In this document: positions 5,451-10,969 of the stretch, one piece after another
Position numbering within the stretch: the stretch's first letter is position 1
How the letters are laid out: each line of letters opens with the position of its first letter
Assembly: GCA_937915925.1 (NCBI GenBank)
Contig: CALGGM010000185.1
Coordinates: 1 to 10,969 of the forward strand
Source of the DNA: an uncultured Clostridia bacterium
GTDB lineage: Bacteria; Bacillota; Clostridia; Christensenellales; CAG-138
DNA length: 10,969 nucleotides
Direction: 5' to 3'
Translations under genes and position numbers: made by a program
Notes under the pieces: generated by a model
Databases searched by the model: none
The model's input: only the letters and a program-made list of their open reading frames with translations
What the model was told of the DNA's origin: nothing

Positions 5451-6113
5451 ATGATAAAGATTCTGATCGTGGATGATGAGGAACCGATCGCGAACCTGAT
5501 TCGCATGAATCTGACGCGGCAGGGCTACGTTTGCACCTGTGCATACGACGGGCAGCAGGCGGCGGATCTTCTCGAAAAGAATCCGTTTGATCTGGTGCTT
5601 CTGGACATTATGCTGCCGAAATTTGACGGCTATGACCTTTTGGCGTACATTCGCCCGATGGGCATTCCTGTGATCTTTCTCACGGCAAAGAGCGATCTCA
5701 ACGACCGCGTGAAGGGCTTGAAGCTCGGCGCGGAGGACTACATCGTCAAGCCGTTCGAGATCGTCGAGCTGATCGCCCGCATCGAGGTGGTGCTGCGCCG
5801 CTTCAACAAGAGTCAGGGGCTCATTCAGTGCCTTGACATTCTGATCGACCTCGACGCGCGCGACGTGATCCAGAACGGCAAACATGTCGAGCTCACCAGA
5901 AAGGAGTTCGACCTGTTGGTTCTGTTCGTGCAGAATCCCAACACGGCGCTGTTCCGCGAAACGCTGTTCGAGCGCGTGTGGGAAACGGACTACATCGGCG
6001 AGACGCGTACGCTCGACAGCCACGTACAGCGACTCCGCAGAAAATTAGGCTGGCAGGACCGCATCAAAACAGTCCATAAGATCGGCTATCGGCTGGACAT
6101 TCCCGAAACATGA
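5451..6113 (+). CDS. OmpR/PhoB-family response regulator
   Basis: DNA-binding partner of the downstream histidine kinase. The 220-residue protein has a receiver domain (about 2-115) with acidic pocket D8/D9, phospho-acceptor D52 (VLLDIMLP), switch T78 and Y97, and K100 in VKPF. The winged-helix domain (about 128-218) contains LTRKEFDLLVLF, RETLFERVW, TRTLDSHVQRLRRKL and IGYRL. I chose the ATG at 5451 because GGAGG lies 8 bases upstream and MIKILIVDDEE is the normal receiver start. The frame is open back to an ATG at 5322 that has its own AAGGAG, so a 43-residue, Lys/Arg- and Cys-containing extension (MRRKTRQFCKK...) is formally possible, but that stretch has the base composition of intergenic DNA. 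The stop overlaps the kinase start (ATGA), indicating translational coupling. Target genes are unknown; autoregulation and control of the two downstream membrane genes are plausible. Confidence 0.93.
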   Translation: MIKILIVDDEEPIANLIRMNLTRQGYVCTCAYDGQQAADLLEKNPFDLVLLDIMLPKFDGYDLLAYIRPMGIPVIFLTAKSDLNDRVKGLKLGAEDYIVKPFEIVELIARIEVVLRRFNKSQGLIQCLDILIDLDARDVIQNGKHVELTRKEFDLLVLFVQNPNTALFRETLFERVWETDYIGETRTLDSHVQRLRRKLGWQDRIKTVHKIGYRLDIPET

Positions 6114-7540
6114 GATTCGCTCTGAAAATCTGCATATGCACCGTATTGATCGTAGCGCTGTTGTTCGGCGTGGCAGGACAGATCCTGATCGCGCGGAGCT
6201 TTGAAACAGCGCTTCGTTTTCGCGTACAGGCGGCGGTTGCGGATTATTCGGCGCTCGCTTCCGCAATGGAAGCCGAGCTTTACGGCATCTACCTTTACTA
6301 CAACACCGCCTCGCCCGAAATGTATGAGGAGATCTTAAAGCGCGCCGGCTCGAATCAGGGCGTGGAATCGCCCTGCGCGCTCTACGACACCGACGGTAAC
6401 CTTCTGACCGCGAGCACGGAGGGCTTCCCCGAAACGCTGACGTTCTCCGAGCTTCGCGTGCGGCGGTTTGCGTACCGTCTGATCCGCGACGGCGAGCGCA
6501 CGCTGCTCGACACGGCGGGCTGCGTTTCGGTCGGCGGGCAGAACTACTTCCTGTCCGTGCGCTACGACGCGACCGAGCTGATGCAACTGCGCGCCGAGCA
6601 GATCCGTTCGGTCACCGTTCTGCATTTGATCACCGTCGCGGTCTCGATCGCGGCGATGCTGCTGCTTTCCTACTTCACGACAAAGCCGCTTCGTCGTCTT
6701 CAGCGCTTTACCGAGGTCATCGGCGGCGGCAACTACTCGCGCCGCGCGCGCGTCACCACGCTCGACGAGATCGGCGACCTCACCGTCGCGTTCAACGATA
6801 TGACCGGCGCGATCGAACAGAAGGTCGAGGCGCTCGAGCTGAACGCCAAGCAGCAGAAGGACTTCGTGGCAAGCTTCTCGCACGAGCTGAAAACGCCGAT
6901 GACGTCGATCATCGGCTACGCGGACATGCTCCGAAGCACCGAGCTCGACGAGGAGGACGCGTTCATGGCGGCGAACTTCATCTTCTCCGAGGGCAAGCGT
7001 CTCGAATCCATGTCGCTGAAGCTGATGGACCTTGTCGTGCTCGACAAGAACGATTTCAAGCTGATCCGCGGCTACGCGCGCCGCGCGCTCGGGCACGTCG
7101 TGGCGGTCGTCACGCCGATGCTCGAAAAGGCGGAGCTCACCCTGACCTATGACATCGAACAGCAGATCATCCTGTATGAAAAGGACCTGCTTTTAACGCT
7201 CGTAACAAACATCATCGACAACGCGCGCAAGGCGAGCTCGCCCGGAAAAACCGTATCGCTCACCGGTCGGCGCGAGGCGGGACGCTACCGCATCTCGATC
7301 CGCGACGAGGGCATCGGCATTCCGAAGGAGGAGATCTCGCGCATCACCGAGGCGTTCTTCATGGTCGACAAGTCGCGCGCCCGCGCACAGCACGGCGCTG
7401 GGCTCGGTCTTGCGATCGGCAACCGCATCGCGCAGATCCACGGAAGCTCGCTGCACTTTGAGAGCGAGCTCAACAAGGGCACGCTCGTGTGGTTCGACGT
7501 GCCGCTGTATACGCGCGAGAAGGGAGGCGACGAGAAATGA
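6110..7540 (+). CDS. Membrane sensor histidine kinase (HisKA/HATPase_c with HAMP)
   Basis: Autophosphorylating sensor that pairs with the preceding regulator. The 476-residue protein has a first membrane helix (about 5-28), an extracytoplasmic region (about 29-165) with no recognised fold, a second helix (about 168-189), a HAMP domain (about 190-242; TKPLRRLQRFTEVI), and a HisKA domain with phospho-accepting H258 in FSHELKTP. The ATP-binding domain shows the N box NIIDNARKA (367-375), the G1 box DEGIGIP (399-405), the F box EAFFMVDKSR (414-423) and the G2 box GAGLGLAI (429-436). All catalytic elements look intact. The extracytoplasmic part contains TDGNLLTAS and a GQNYFLSVRYD strand, reminiscent of PAS/Cache-like sensors but not assignable. 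The gene overlaps the regulator by 4 bases at its start and the next gene by 4 bases at its end, so the three are translationally coupled. The signal is unknown. Confidence 0.93.
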   Translation: MRFALKICICTVLIVALLFGVAGQILIARSFETALRFRVQAAVADYSALASAMEAELYGIYLYYNTASPEMYEEILKRAGSNQGVESPCALYDTDGNLLTASTEGFPETLTFSELRVRRFAYRLIRDGERTLLDTAGCVSVGGQNYFLSVRYDATELMQLRAEQIRSVTVLHLITVAVSIAAMLLLSYFTTKPLRRLQRFTEVIGGGNYSRRARVTTLDEIGDLTVAFNDMTGAIEQKVEALELNAKQQKDFVASFSHELKTPMTSIIGYADMLRSTELDEEDAFMAANFIFSEGKRLESMSLKLMDLVVLDKNDFKLIRGYARRALGHVVAVVTPMLEKAELTLTYDIEQQIILYEKDLLLTLVTNIIDNARKASSPGKTVSLTGRREAGRYRISIRDEGIGIPKEEISRITEAFFMVDKSRARAQHGAGLGLAIGNRIAQIHGSSLHFESELNKGTLVWFDVPLYTREKGGDEK

Positions 7541-8310
7541 AAAGGCTGCGTCTTTTTGCCGATCTCGACCGCGTGCAGCGCACGCGCATCGCCTACATCG
7601 GACTGACGGCGGGAACGGTGCTCGTCGCGCTGTTGCTCGTTTTGCTCAACCGCTGGATCTTCCGCCTCTCGGAAGCGGGTCTGTACGACGATCCGAAGTA
7701 CGAGGCGGTCAGCATCATCAGCGCGGACAGCATCGGCGCGCCGCTGTCGCTGGAAACGCGCGTCGAGCTGTTCTTAGGCTGTCAGCGGCAGGGCGAGGAG
7801 CGCGCGGTCATGCCCGGCGAGCTTGACGCGGAGCCGATCACCGAGGCGATCACCGAGCTGTGGGAGGAAACGCTGAACACCCACGCAAGGGGCGGCAGGC
7901 TCGTTAGCGGCGAATCGGTCGATTCCGTTCTCAAAAAGAGCCGCTATACCGCGGTCCTGCGCGATTTCTACAACGACGAAAGCGGCTTCAAGCTTGCGCT
8001 CTGGTGTGCGCAGGCGTATTACACCGCGGAGAACGGGCGTGTCTACTGTCTGTCCGTGCAGTTCGACAGCCGCACCGGCGAGGCGTATTCCGTCTCGTGC
8101 GCGCTGTACGACAGCATACAGCCGTCCGACCGCGCGTCGGCGCTCGAACCGTTCTTGACCGCGAACGGCTATGCGGAATCGCTCTCGGAGCAGGTACGCT
8201 TCCACGATACCGCAAAGGGCGCAATCGGCACGCTCGCCCTCCCCGACGGGTTGACCGTTTCGATCACGTTTGACGACGGCGAGCAGTACACGATCGCGTT
8301 TGCCGGCTGA
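7537..8310 (+). CDS. Single-pass membrane protein of unknown function, coupled to the two-component genes
   Basis: I do not recognise this 257-residue protein. A basic N-terminus (MKRLRLFADLDRVQRTR) leads into one strong hydrophobic helix (about 18-40: YIGLTAGTVLVALLLVLLN), then a large soluble domain, most likely outside the membrane (type II topology). There is no lipobox. The soluble part alternates strands and helices; ALWCAQAYY, GRVYCLSVQFD and YSVSCALYD hold regularly spaced cysteines. The first shadow ATG at 7489 lies within the kinase gene. The ATG at 7537 is preferred because AGGGAGG (7521-7527) lies about 10 bases upstream and it overlaps the kinase stop by 4 bases. Its place between kinase and DUF218 gene suggests a sensor accessory or regulated envelope protein, comparable in position, not visibly in sequence, to YycH/YycI-type accessories. 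That role is inference. Confidence 0.85.
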   Translation: MKRLRLFADLDRVQRTRIAYIGLTAGTVLVALLLVLLNRWIFRLSEAGLYDDPKYEAVSIISADSIGAPLSLETRVELFLGCQRQGEERAVMPGELDAEPITEAITELWEETLNTHARGGRLVSGESVDSVLKKSRYTAVLRDFYNDESGFKLALWCAQAYYTAENGRVYCLSVQFDSRTGEAYSVSCALYDSIQPSDRASALEPFLTANGYAESLSEQVRFHDTAKGAIGTLALPDGLTVSITFDDGEQYTIAFAG

Positions 8311-8324
8311 AAGGATTCTTGCTC

Positions 8325-9218
8325 ATGGAACAAAACCGTACAACGAAAACCAACCGGCAGCCGTTCACCGCGCTGCACGCGGCGGGGCTGCTGCTCCTTC
8401 TTCTGACTGCGGCGGCGATCTTTTTCGGCGTGCATCCGCGCTATCGCATCCTCTCCTATGGGATCCTTGCGGTAAGCGCGCTTGCGGCGTGGAAGCGGAA
8501 CTGGATGTTCCGGATCATCGTCGCCGTCGAGCTCGGGTTCGCGGCGTTTCTCTGGACGTTCCCGCAGGCGGGCTATCACATCGTTTCCGCGATCCCGCTT
8601 GCGACGGTCGTGCTGCTGCTTGTGTTCCGCTTCCTCGGAAAGCCCGTGAAGATCGCGGCGGCAACCGTTTGCGCGATCGCGGCGTTGGGGTTGCTTATGA
8701 TCGAGATCCCGATCGTGAAAACGTCACTGAAGCCCGCGGAGCCCGGCGCAAAGTACGTCGTCGTGCTCGGCGCGGCGGTGTACGGCGAGGAGCCGTCGAT
8801 CACGCTGTCGCGGCGGCTCGACCGCGCGATCCTGTACGCCGAGGAAAATCCGGGCGCGAAGCTCGTGATGAGCGGCGGACAGGGCGAGGGCGAGGACATC
8901 TCCGAAGCCGAGTGCATGCGCCGCTACGCGTCGGAGCGCGGCGTTGCGCCCGATCGGATCCTCTTGGAGGATCGGTCGACCTCCACGAATGAGAACCTTA
9001 CGTTCTCCAAAGCAGTCATCGACGCGGACGGCGGAAGCGGCGCGCGTGTGGCGATCGTGTCGAGCGGCTATCATCTCTACCGCGCCGAGCAGACGGCAAA
9101 AAAGCTCGGGCTGAACGGCTTCGGCGTCGCGGGCGCGGACGGCTACCCTCTGTACATGGTCGGGATGTATCTTCGCGAAGCCCTCGCCGTGGTGAAGCTT
9201 TGGGCCTTCGGGGCGTAA
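8325..9218 (+). CDS. DUF218 (YdcF/SanA/ElyC-like) membrane protein
   Basis: A 297-residue protein with four or five hydrophobic segments (about 17-35, 41-56, 61-80, 88-104 and 110-130) followed by a C-terminal DUF218 domain (about 142-292). Domain marks are YVVVLGAAVYGEEPS, the LSRRLDRAI helix, KLVMSGGQGEGEDISEAECM, the RILLEDRSTSTNENLTFSK motif and VAIVSSGYHLYRA. Family members such as SanA and ElyC affect envelope integrity or peptidoglycan and lipid-carrier metabolism in E. coli, but the biochemical activity is not settled. The ATG at 8325 is preferred to a TTG at 8319 because AAGGA (8311-8315) is 9 bases upstream of the ATG. It follows the previous stop by 14 bases, so it is the fourth gene of the two-component operon, supporting an envelope-related output. 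No clear terminator with a T-tract follows; a 9-bp hairpin lies at 9234-9255. Confidence 0.88.
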   Translation: MEQNRTTKTNRQPFTALHAAGLLLLLLTAAAIFFGVHPRYRILSYGILAVSALAAWKRNWMFRIIVAVELGFAAFLWTFPQAGYHIVSAIPLATVVLLLVFRFLGKPVKIAAATVCAIAALGLLMIEIPIVKTSLKPAEPGAKYVVVLGAAVYGEEPSITLSRRLDRAILYAEENPGAKLVMSGGQGEGEDISEAECMRRYASERGVAPDRILLEDRSTSTNENLTFSKAVIDADGGSGARVAIVSSGYHLYRAEQTAKKLGLNGFGVAGADGYPLYMVGMYLREALAVVKLWAFGA

Positions 9219-9233
9219 GGCAGGGCAGTTTTC

Positions 9234-9255
9234 GGGTCGTCCGGGAGGACGACCC
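9234..9255. repeat. 9-bp palindrome after the DUF218 gene
   Basis: GGGTCGTCC (9234-9242) pairs perfectly with GGACGACCC (9247-9255) around GGGA, 15 bases after the stop at 9218. There is no T-run behind it. It may end the operon transcript weakly, or be the edge of the repeat block; its right arm begins the module repeated at 9448. Confidence 0.65.
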
Positions 9256-9297
9256 CTACAATCCGTTTTAACAATCTACCTCCCCTTGTCAGGGGAG
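9247..9297. repeat. Repeat module, copy 1
   Basis: Runs from GGACGACCCC through CAATCCGTTTT and AATCTACC to the palindrome CTCCCCT-TGTC-AGGGGAG (9280-9297). It aligns in order with 9448-9502 with scattered substitutions, so the two are diverged direct copies. Confidence 0.7.
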
Positions 9298-9447
9298 AGA
9301 TGGCGACGCGCGAGTAACGCGCGACGGCACCATGTTACGCGCGGGAAGCGTGCGAATTCCATGTTATGTAACGAAGCGAAGCGTAGTGTGATACGGCAGC
9401 CGAAGGCTGACGGAAGGGTAGTCTTTTGAACCGCGCATACTTCCCCG

Positions 9448-9502
9448 GGACGCCGCCCTGCAACCCGTTTTCACCATCTTGGCCCCCTTGTGTAAAGGGG
9501 GC
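9448..9502. repeat. Repeat module, copy 2
   Basis: Runs from GGACGCCGCCC through CAACCCGTTTT and CATCTTGG to the palindrome GCCCCCTT-GTGTA-AAGGGGGC (9482-9502). It is the second copy of the module at 9247-9297. Its palindrome is also the left end of the inverted repeat 9482-9602. Confidence 0.7.
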
Positions 9503-9602
9503 TGTCGAGGCTTGCCGAGACTGGGGGATTGTCGAGAGATACAACCCTCCCGTCTCGGCGTCGCAAGCTCCGCCGATCCACCCTCCCTTACACAGGGAGG
9601 GC
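9482..9602. repeat. 121-bp imperfect inverted repeat with hairpin tips (MITE-like unit)
   Basis: Left arm 9482-9532 goes palindrome, GGCTTG, CCGAGAC, GGGGGATTGT. Right arm 9541-9602, read in reverse complement, shows the same order: palindrome AGGGAGGG/CCCTCCCT (9581-9601), GAGCTTGCG, CCGAGAC, GGAGGGTTGT. Only 8 bases (9533-9540) separate the arms, so the unit can fold into a long cruciform with a hairpin at each end. It carries no coding capacity, in keeping with a mobile palindromic element mobilised in trans; that is inference. Confidence 0.7.
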
Positions 9603-9650
9603 AAGAGGCGCAGCGCCCCGCGGCAAATCCGGGCATGCGCAAAATAGTTC

Positions 9651-9679
9651 TTGCAATTCGACATAGTGTTCCATATAAT
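9651..9679 (+). promoter_or_regulatory. Sigma-A promoter of the MATE gene, -10 adjacent to the start codon
   Basis: TTGCAA (9651-9656), a 17-base spacer and TATAAT (9674-9679) are followed by 9 bases (AGATATGTT) and the ATG at 9689. The hexamers and spacing are identical to the GH13 promoter on the other strand. The predicted start near 9686 leaves almost no leader. Confidence 0.8.
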
Positions 9680-9688
9680 AGATATGTT

Positions 9689-10969
9689 ATGGAAACTTCG
9701 ATTCGTAAAAACAGAATGGGAACGGAGCCGGAGGGTCGGCTCCTTCTTTCGTTGGGATGGCCCATCATCGTATCCATGCTCGTGCAGGCGCTGTACAACA
9801 TCGTCGACAGCGTGTTCGTGTCGCGCATGGACTCCCTCTCGCCCGAAGCGCTGATGCGCATTCTCGGCGATCTGTACACGCCGGAGATCGTCGGCAAGGT
9901 CGGCGACAGCGCCTTGAGCGCGCTCACGGTCGTGTACCCTCTGCAGATGCTTCTGATCTCGGTCGCGGTCGGCACCTCGGTCGGCGTCAATTCGCTGATC
10001 TCCAGAAGGCTCGGCGCAAAGCGCTTTGAGGACGCGAACCGCGCCGCGGGCAACGGTCTGATCGTGCTTCTGATCTCCGCCGCCGTGTTCACCGTGATCG
10101 GTCTCACGCTGTCCGGTCCGTTCATGCAGTGGCAGAGCAGCGACCCGGTCGTGCAGCTGATGGGCACGCACTATATGTCGATCTGCCTCTCGCTCTGCGT
10201 CGGCGTGTTCCTGTCCTGCGGCATCGAGCGCATCATGACCGCGCAGGGCAAGACGATCTTTGCGATGCTGATGCAGCTGACCGGCGCGATCACCAACATC
10301 GTGCTCGACCGCGTGTTCGTCCTCGGCTGGGGTCCCGTCCCCGCGATGGGCGTCAAGGGCGCGGCGATCGCAACGATCGCGGGACAGTTCGCCTCGATGC
10401 TGCTTGCGATCATTCTGCTGTACGGCACGAAGCACGAGATCCGCATCCGGCTTTCGGATTACAAGCTGAACCGGCAGACGGTGCATGAGATCTACCGCGT
10501 GGGACTGCCCTCCATTCTGATGCAGGCGGTCGGTACGGTCATGATGTTCGGCATGAACTGGATTCTGACCATGCTCGGCAATTATCAGGACGCGACCGTG
10601 ATGGACGACGTGAAGCACGCGGTCGTTTACACCGGCGCGTTCGGCACGTACTTCAAGCTGCAGTCCATCATCTTTATGCCGGTGTTCGGGCTGACCAACG
10701 CGGCGATGAGCGTGCTCGGCTACAACTTCGGCGCGCGCAATCGCAAGCGCTTTATGCGCGCGTTCAAGATGATGCTGATTTACTGCTGCGTGTTCATGGT
10801 ATTCGGCACGCTGCTGTTCCAGTTCTTCAGCGGCGAGATCATTCAGTTGTTCGATATGTCGCAGCGGATGCAGGACGTCACCAAGCGCGCGCTTCGCATC
10901 ATCTCGATCGGCTTCGTGCTTGCGGCGGCGGGCATCTCGTTCAACACCGCGTTCGGCGCAACCGACACG
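9689..10969 (+). CDS. MATE-family efflux transporter (3' end outside the window)
   Basis: Cation-coupled multidrug or metabolite exporter of the inner membrane. 427 residues are visible and the reading frame is open at the edge; the family is usually about 450 long, so little is missing. Clostridial MATE marks are MGTEPEGRLLLSLGWPIIVSMLVQALYNIVDSVFVSR (10-46 region), GTSVGVNSLISRRLGA (95-110), the NIVLDRVFVLGWGPVPAMGVKGAAIAT segment (203-229) and GTYFKLQSIIFMPVFGLTNA (319-338). About eleven hydrophobic helices can be counted. Residues about 47-70 and 298-312 look like extra loop sequence after the first helix of each half. I chose the ATG at 9689; no Shine-Dalgarno precedes it. In-frame alternatives are an ATG at 9635, upstream of the promoter and so outside its transcript, and M10 at 9716. 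The substrate is unknown. The gene has its own promoter and is separated from the two-component operon by repeats. Confidence 0.9.
   Translation, partial: METSIRKNRMGTEPEGRLLLSLGWPIIVSMLVQALYNIVDSVFVSRMDSLSPEALMRILGDLYTPEIVGKVGDSALSALTVVYPLQMLLISVAVGTSVGVNSLISRRLGAKRFEDANRAAGNGLIVLLISAAVFTVIGLTLSGPFMQWQSSDPVVQLMGTHYMSICLSLCVGVFLSCGIERIMTAQGKTIFAMLMQLTGAITNIVLDRVFVLGWGPVPAMGVKGAAIATIAGQFASMLLAIILLYGTKHEIRIRLSDYKLNRQTVHEIYRVGLPSILMQAVGTVMMFGMNWILTMLGNYQDATVMDDVKHAVVYTGAFGTYFKLQSIIFMPVFGLTNAAMSVLGYNFGARNRKRFMRAFKMMLIYCCVFMVFGTLLFQFFSGEIIQLFDMSQRMQDVTKRALRIISIGFVLAAAGISFNTAFGATDT
9724..9750 (+). promoter_or_regulatory. Hairpin inside the MATE 5' coding region, attenuator-like
   Basis: GGAGCCG (9724-9730) pairs with CGGCTCC (9737-9743) around GAGGGT, followed by TTCTTTC. 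It spans codons 12-19 of the MATE gene, about 40 bases after the predicted transcript start. The T-rich tail is short and interrupted, so an attenuating role is only a possibility. Confidence 0.35.

Larger units (their letters stand above)
9219..9650. other. Gene-free block of palindromic repeats between the DUF218 gene and the MATE gene
   Basis: About 430 bases with no convincing gene. It holds several GC-rich hairpins (9234-9255, 9280-9297, 9397-9409, 9482-9502, 9581-9601, 9607-9617), two diverged copies of a roughly 50-base module and a large inverted repeat. A middle part (about 9303-9420) contains short direct repeats: GTAACGCGCG/GTTACGCGCG at 9314 and 9334, and CCATGTTACG/CCATGTTATG at 9330 and 9359. 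Open frames through it are short or antisense and translate palindromes. Confidence 0.75.

Noticed and set aside
9426..9647. 73-codon plus-strand open frame in the repeat island
   Set aside because: It consists of the palindromic repeats in translation, has no ribosome site and resembles spurious repeat-derived proteins.
9684..9854. ATG at 9684 opening a different frame over the MATE start
   Set aside because: The frame ends soon and has no family features; the MATE frame fits conserved residues from GTEPEGRLLL onward.
9335..10618. Long minus-strand open frame (427 codons) opposite the MATE gene
   Set aside because: It is antisense to a clear MATE protein, its translation is rich in His/Asp/Arg as expected for a GC-rich shadow, and its C-terminal part only translates the palindromic repeats.

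Overview
The window is a high-GC (about 58-60% by eye) chromosomal stretch that looks like an uncultured Clostridia-type Firmicute, possibly an Oscillospirales/Christensenellales-like gut or rumen lineage. The lineage is inferred from the style of the proteins (TrmH-type methyltransferase, short DUF1858 protein, neopullulanase/GH13_39-like enzyme, clostridial MATE pump), from sigma-A type promoters and AAGGAG/GGAGG ribosome sites, and from GC-rich palindromic intergenic repeats. No rRNA, tRNA, transposase, CRISPR array or phage gene is seen.

Layout. (1) 1-1878: an 8-bp tandem repeat running off the left edge, then cysK and cysE one base apart, the two enzymes that turn serine into cysteine. 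(2) 1879-2175: an intergenic block with the cysKE terminator between two hairpin pairs in mirror order, resembling the ends of a small non-autonomous element. (3) 2176-3303, minus strand: a strong promoter, a 68-residue DUF1858 protein, an intrinsic terminator, then a TrmH/SpoU RNA methyltransferase whose ATG sits only a few bases after the terminator T-run. (4) 3331-5223, minus strand: a cytoplasmic GH13 alpha-glucan hydrolase with its promoter almost touching its start codon. (5) 5275-9218, plus strand: a divergent operon of response regulator, sensor histidine kinase, an unrecognised single-pass membrane protein and a membrane-anchored DUF218 (YdcF/SanA-like) protein, with 4-base overlaps or short gaps throughout. 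(6) 9219-9650: a 430-bp gene-free block of nested palindromes and direct repeats. (7) 9689 to the right edge: a MATE-family exporter, cut by the window end.

How the genes fit together. CysE makes O-acetylserine and CysK sulfhydrylates it. The two-component operon probably senses an envelope signal: the kinase has an extracytoplasmic domain, and both downstream genes encode membrane proteins. The GH13 enzyme would process imported maltodextrins.

The window is mostly ordinary housekeeping and regulatory sequence, and I do not see a clear new multi-gene system. The points most worth checking are two near-identical TTGCAA-N17-TATAAT promoters placed 8-9 bases before start codons without a Shine-Dalgarno (likely leaderless mRNAs), the terminator abutting the methyltransferase start, the mirror-symmetric hairpin element, the composite palindromic repeats, the two possible starts of the response regulator, and the unknown membrane protein locked into the two-component operon.
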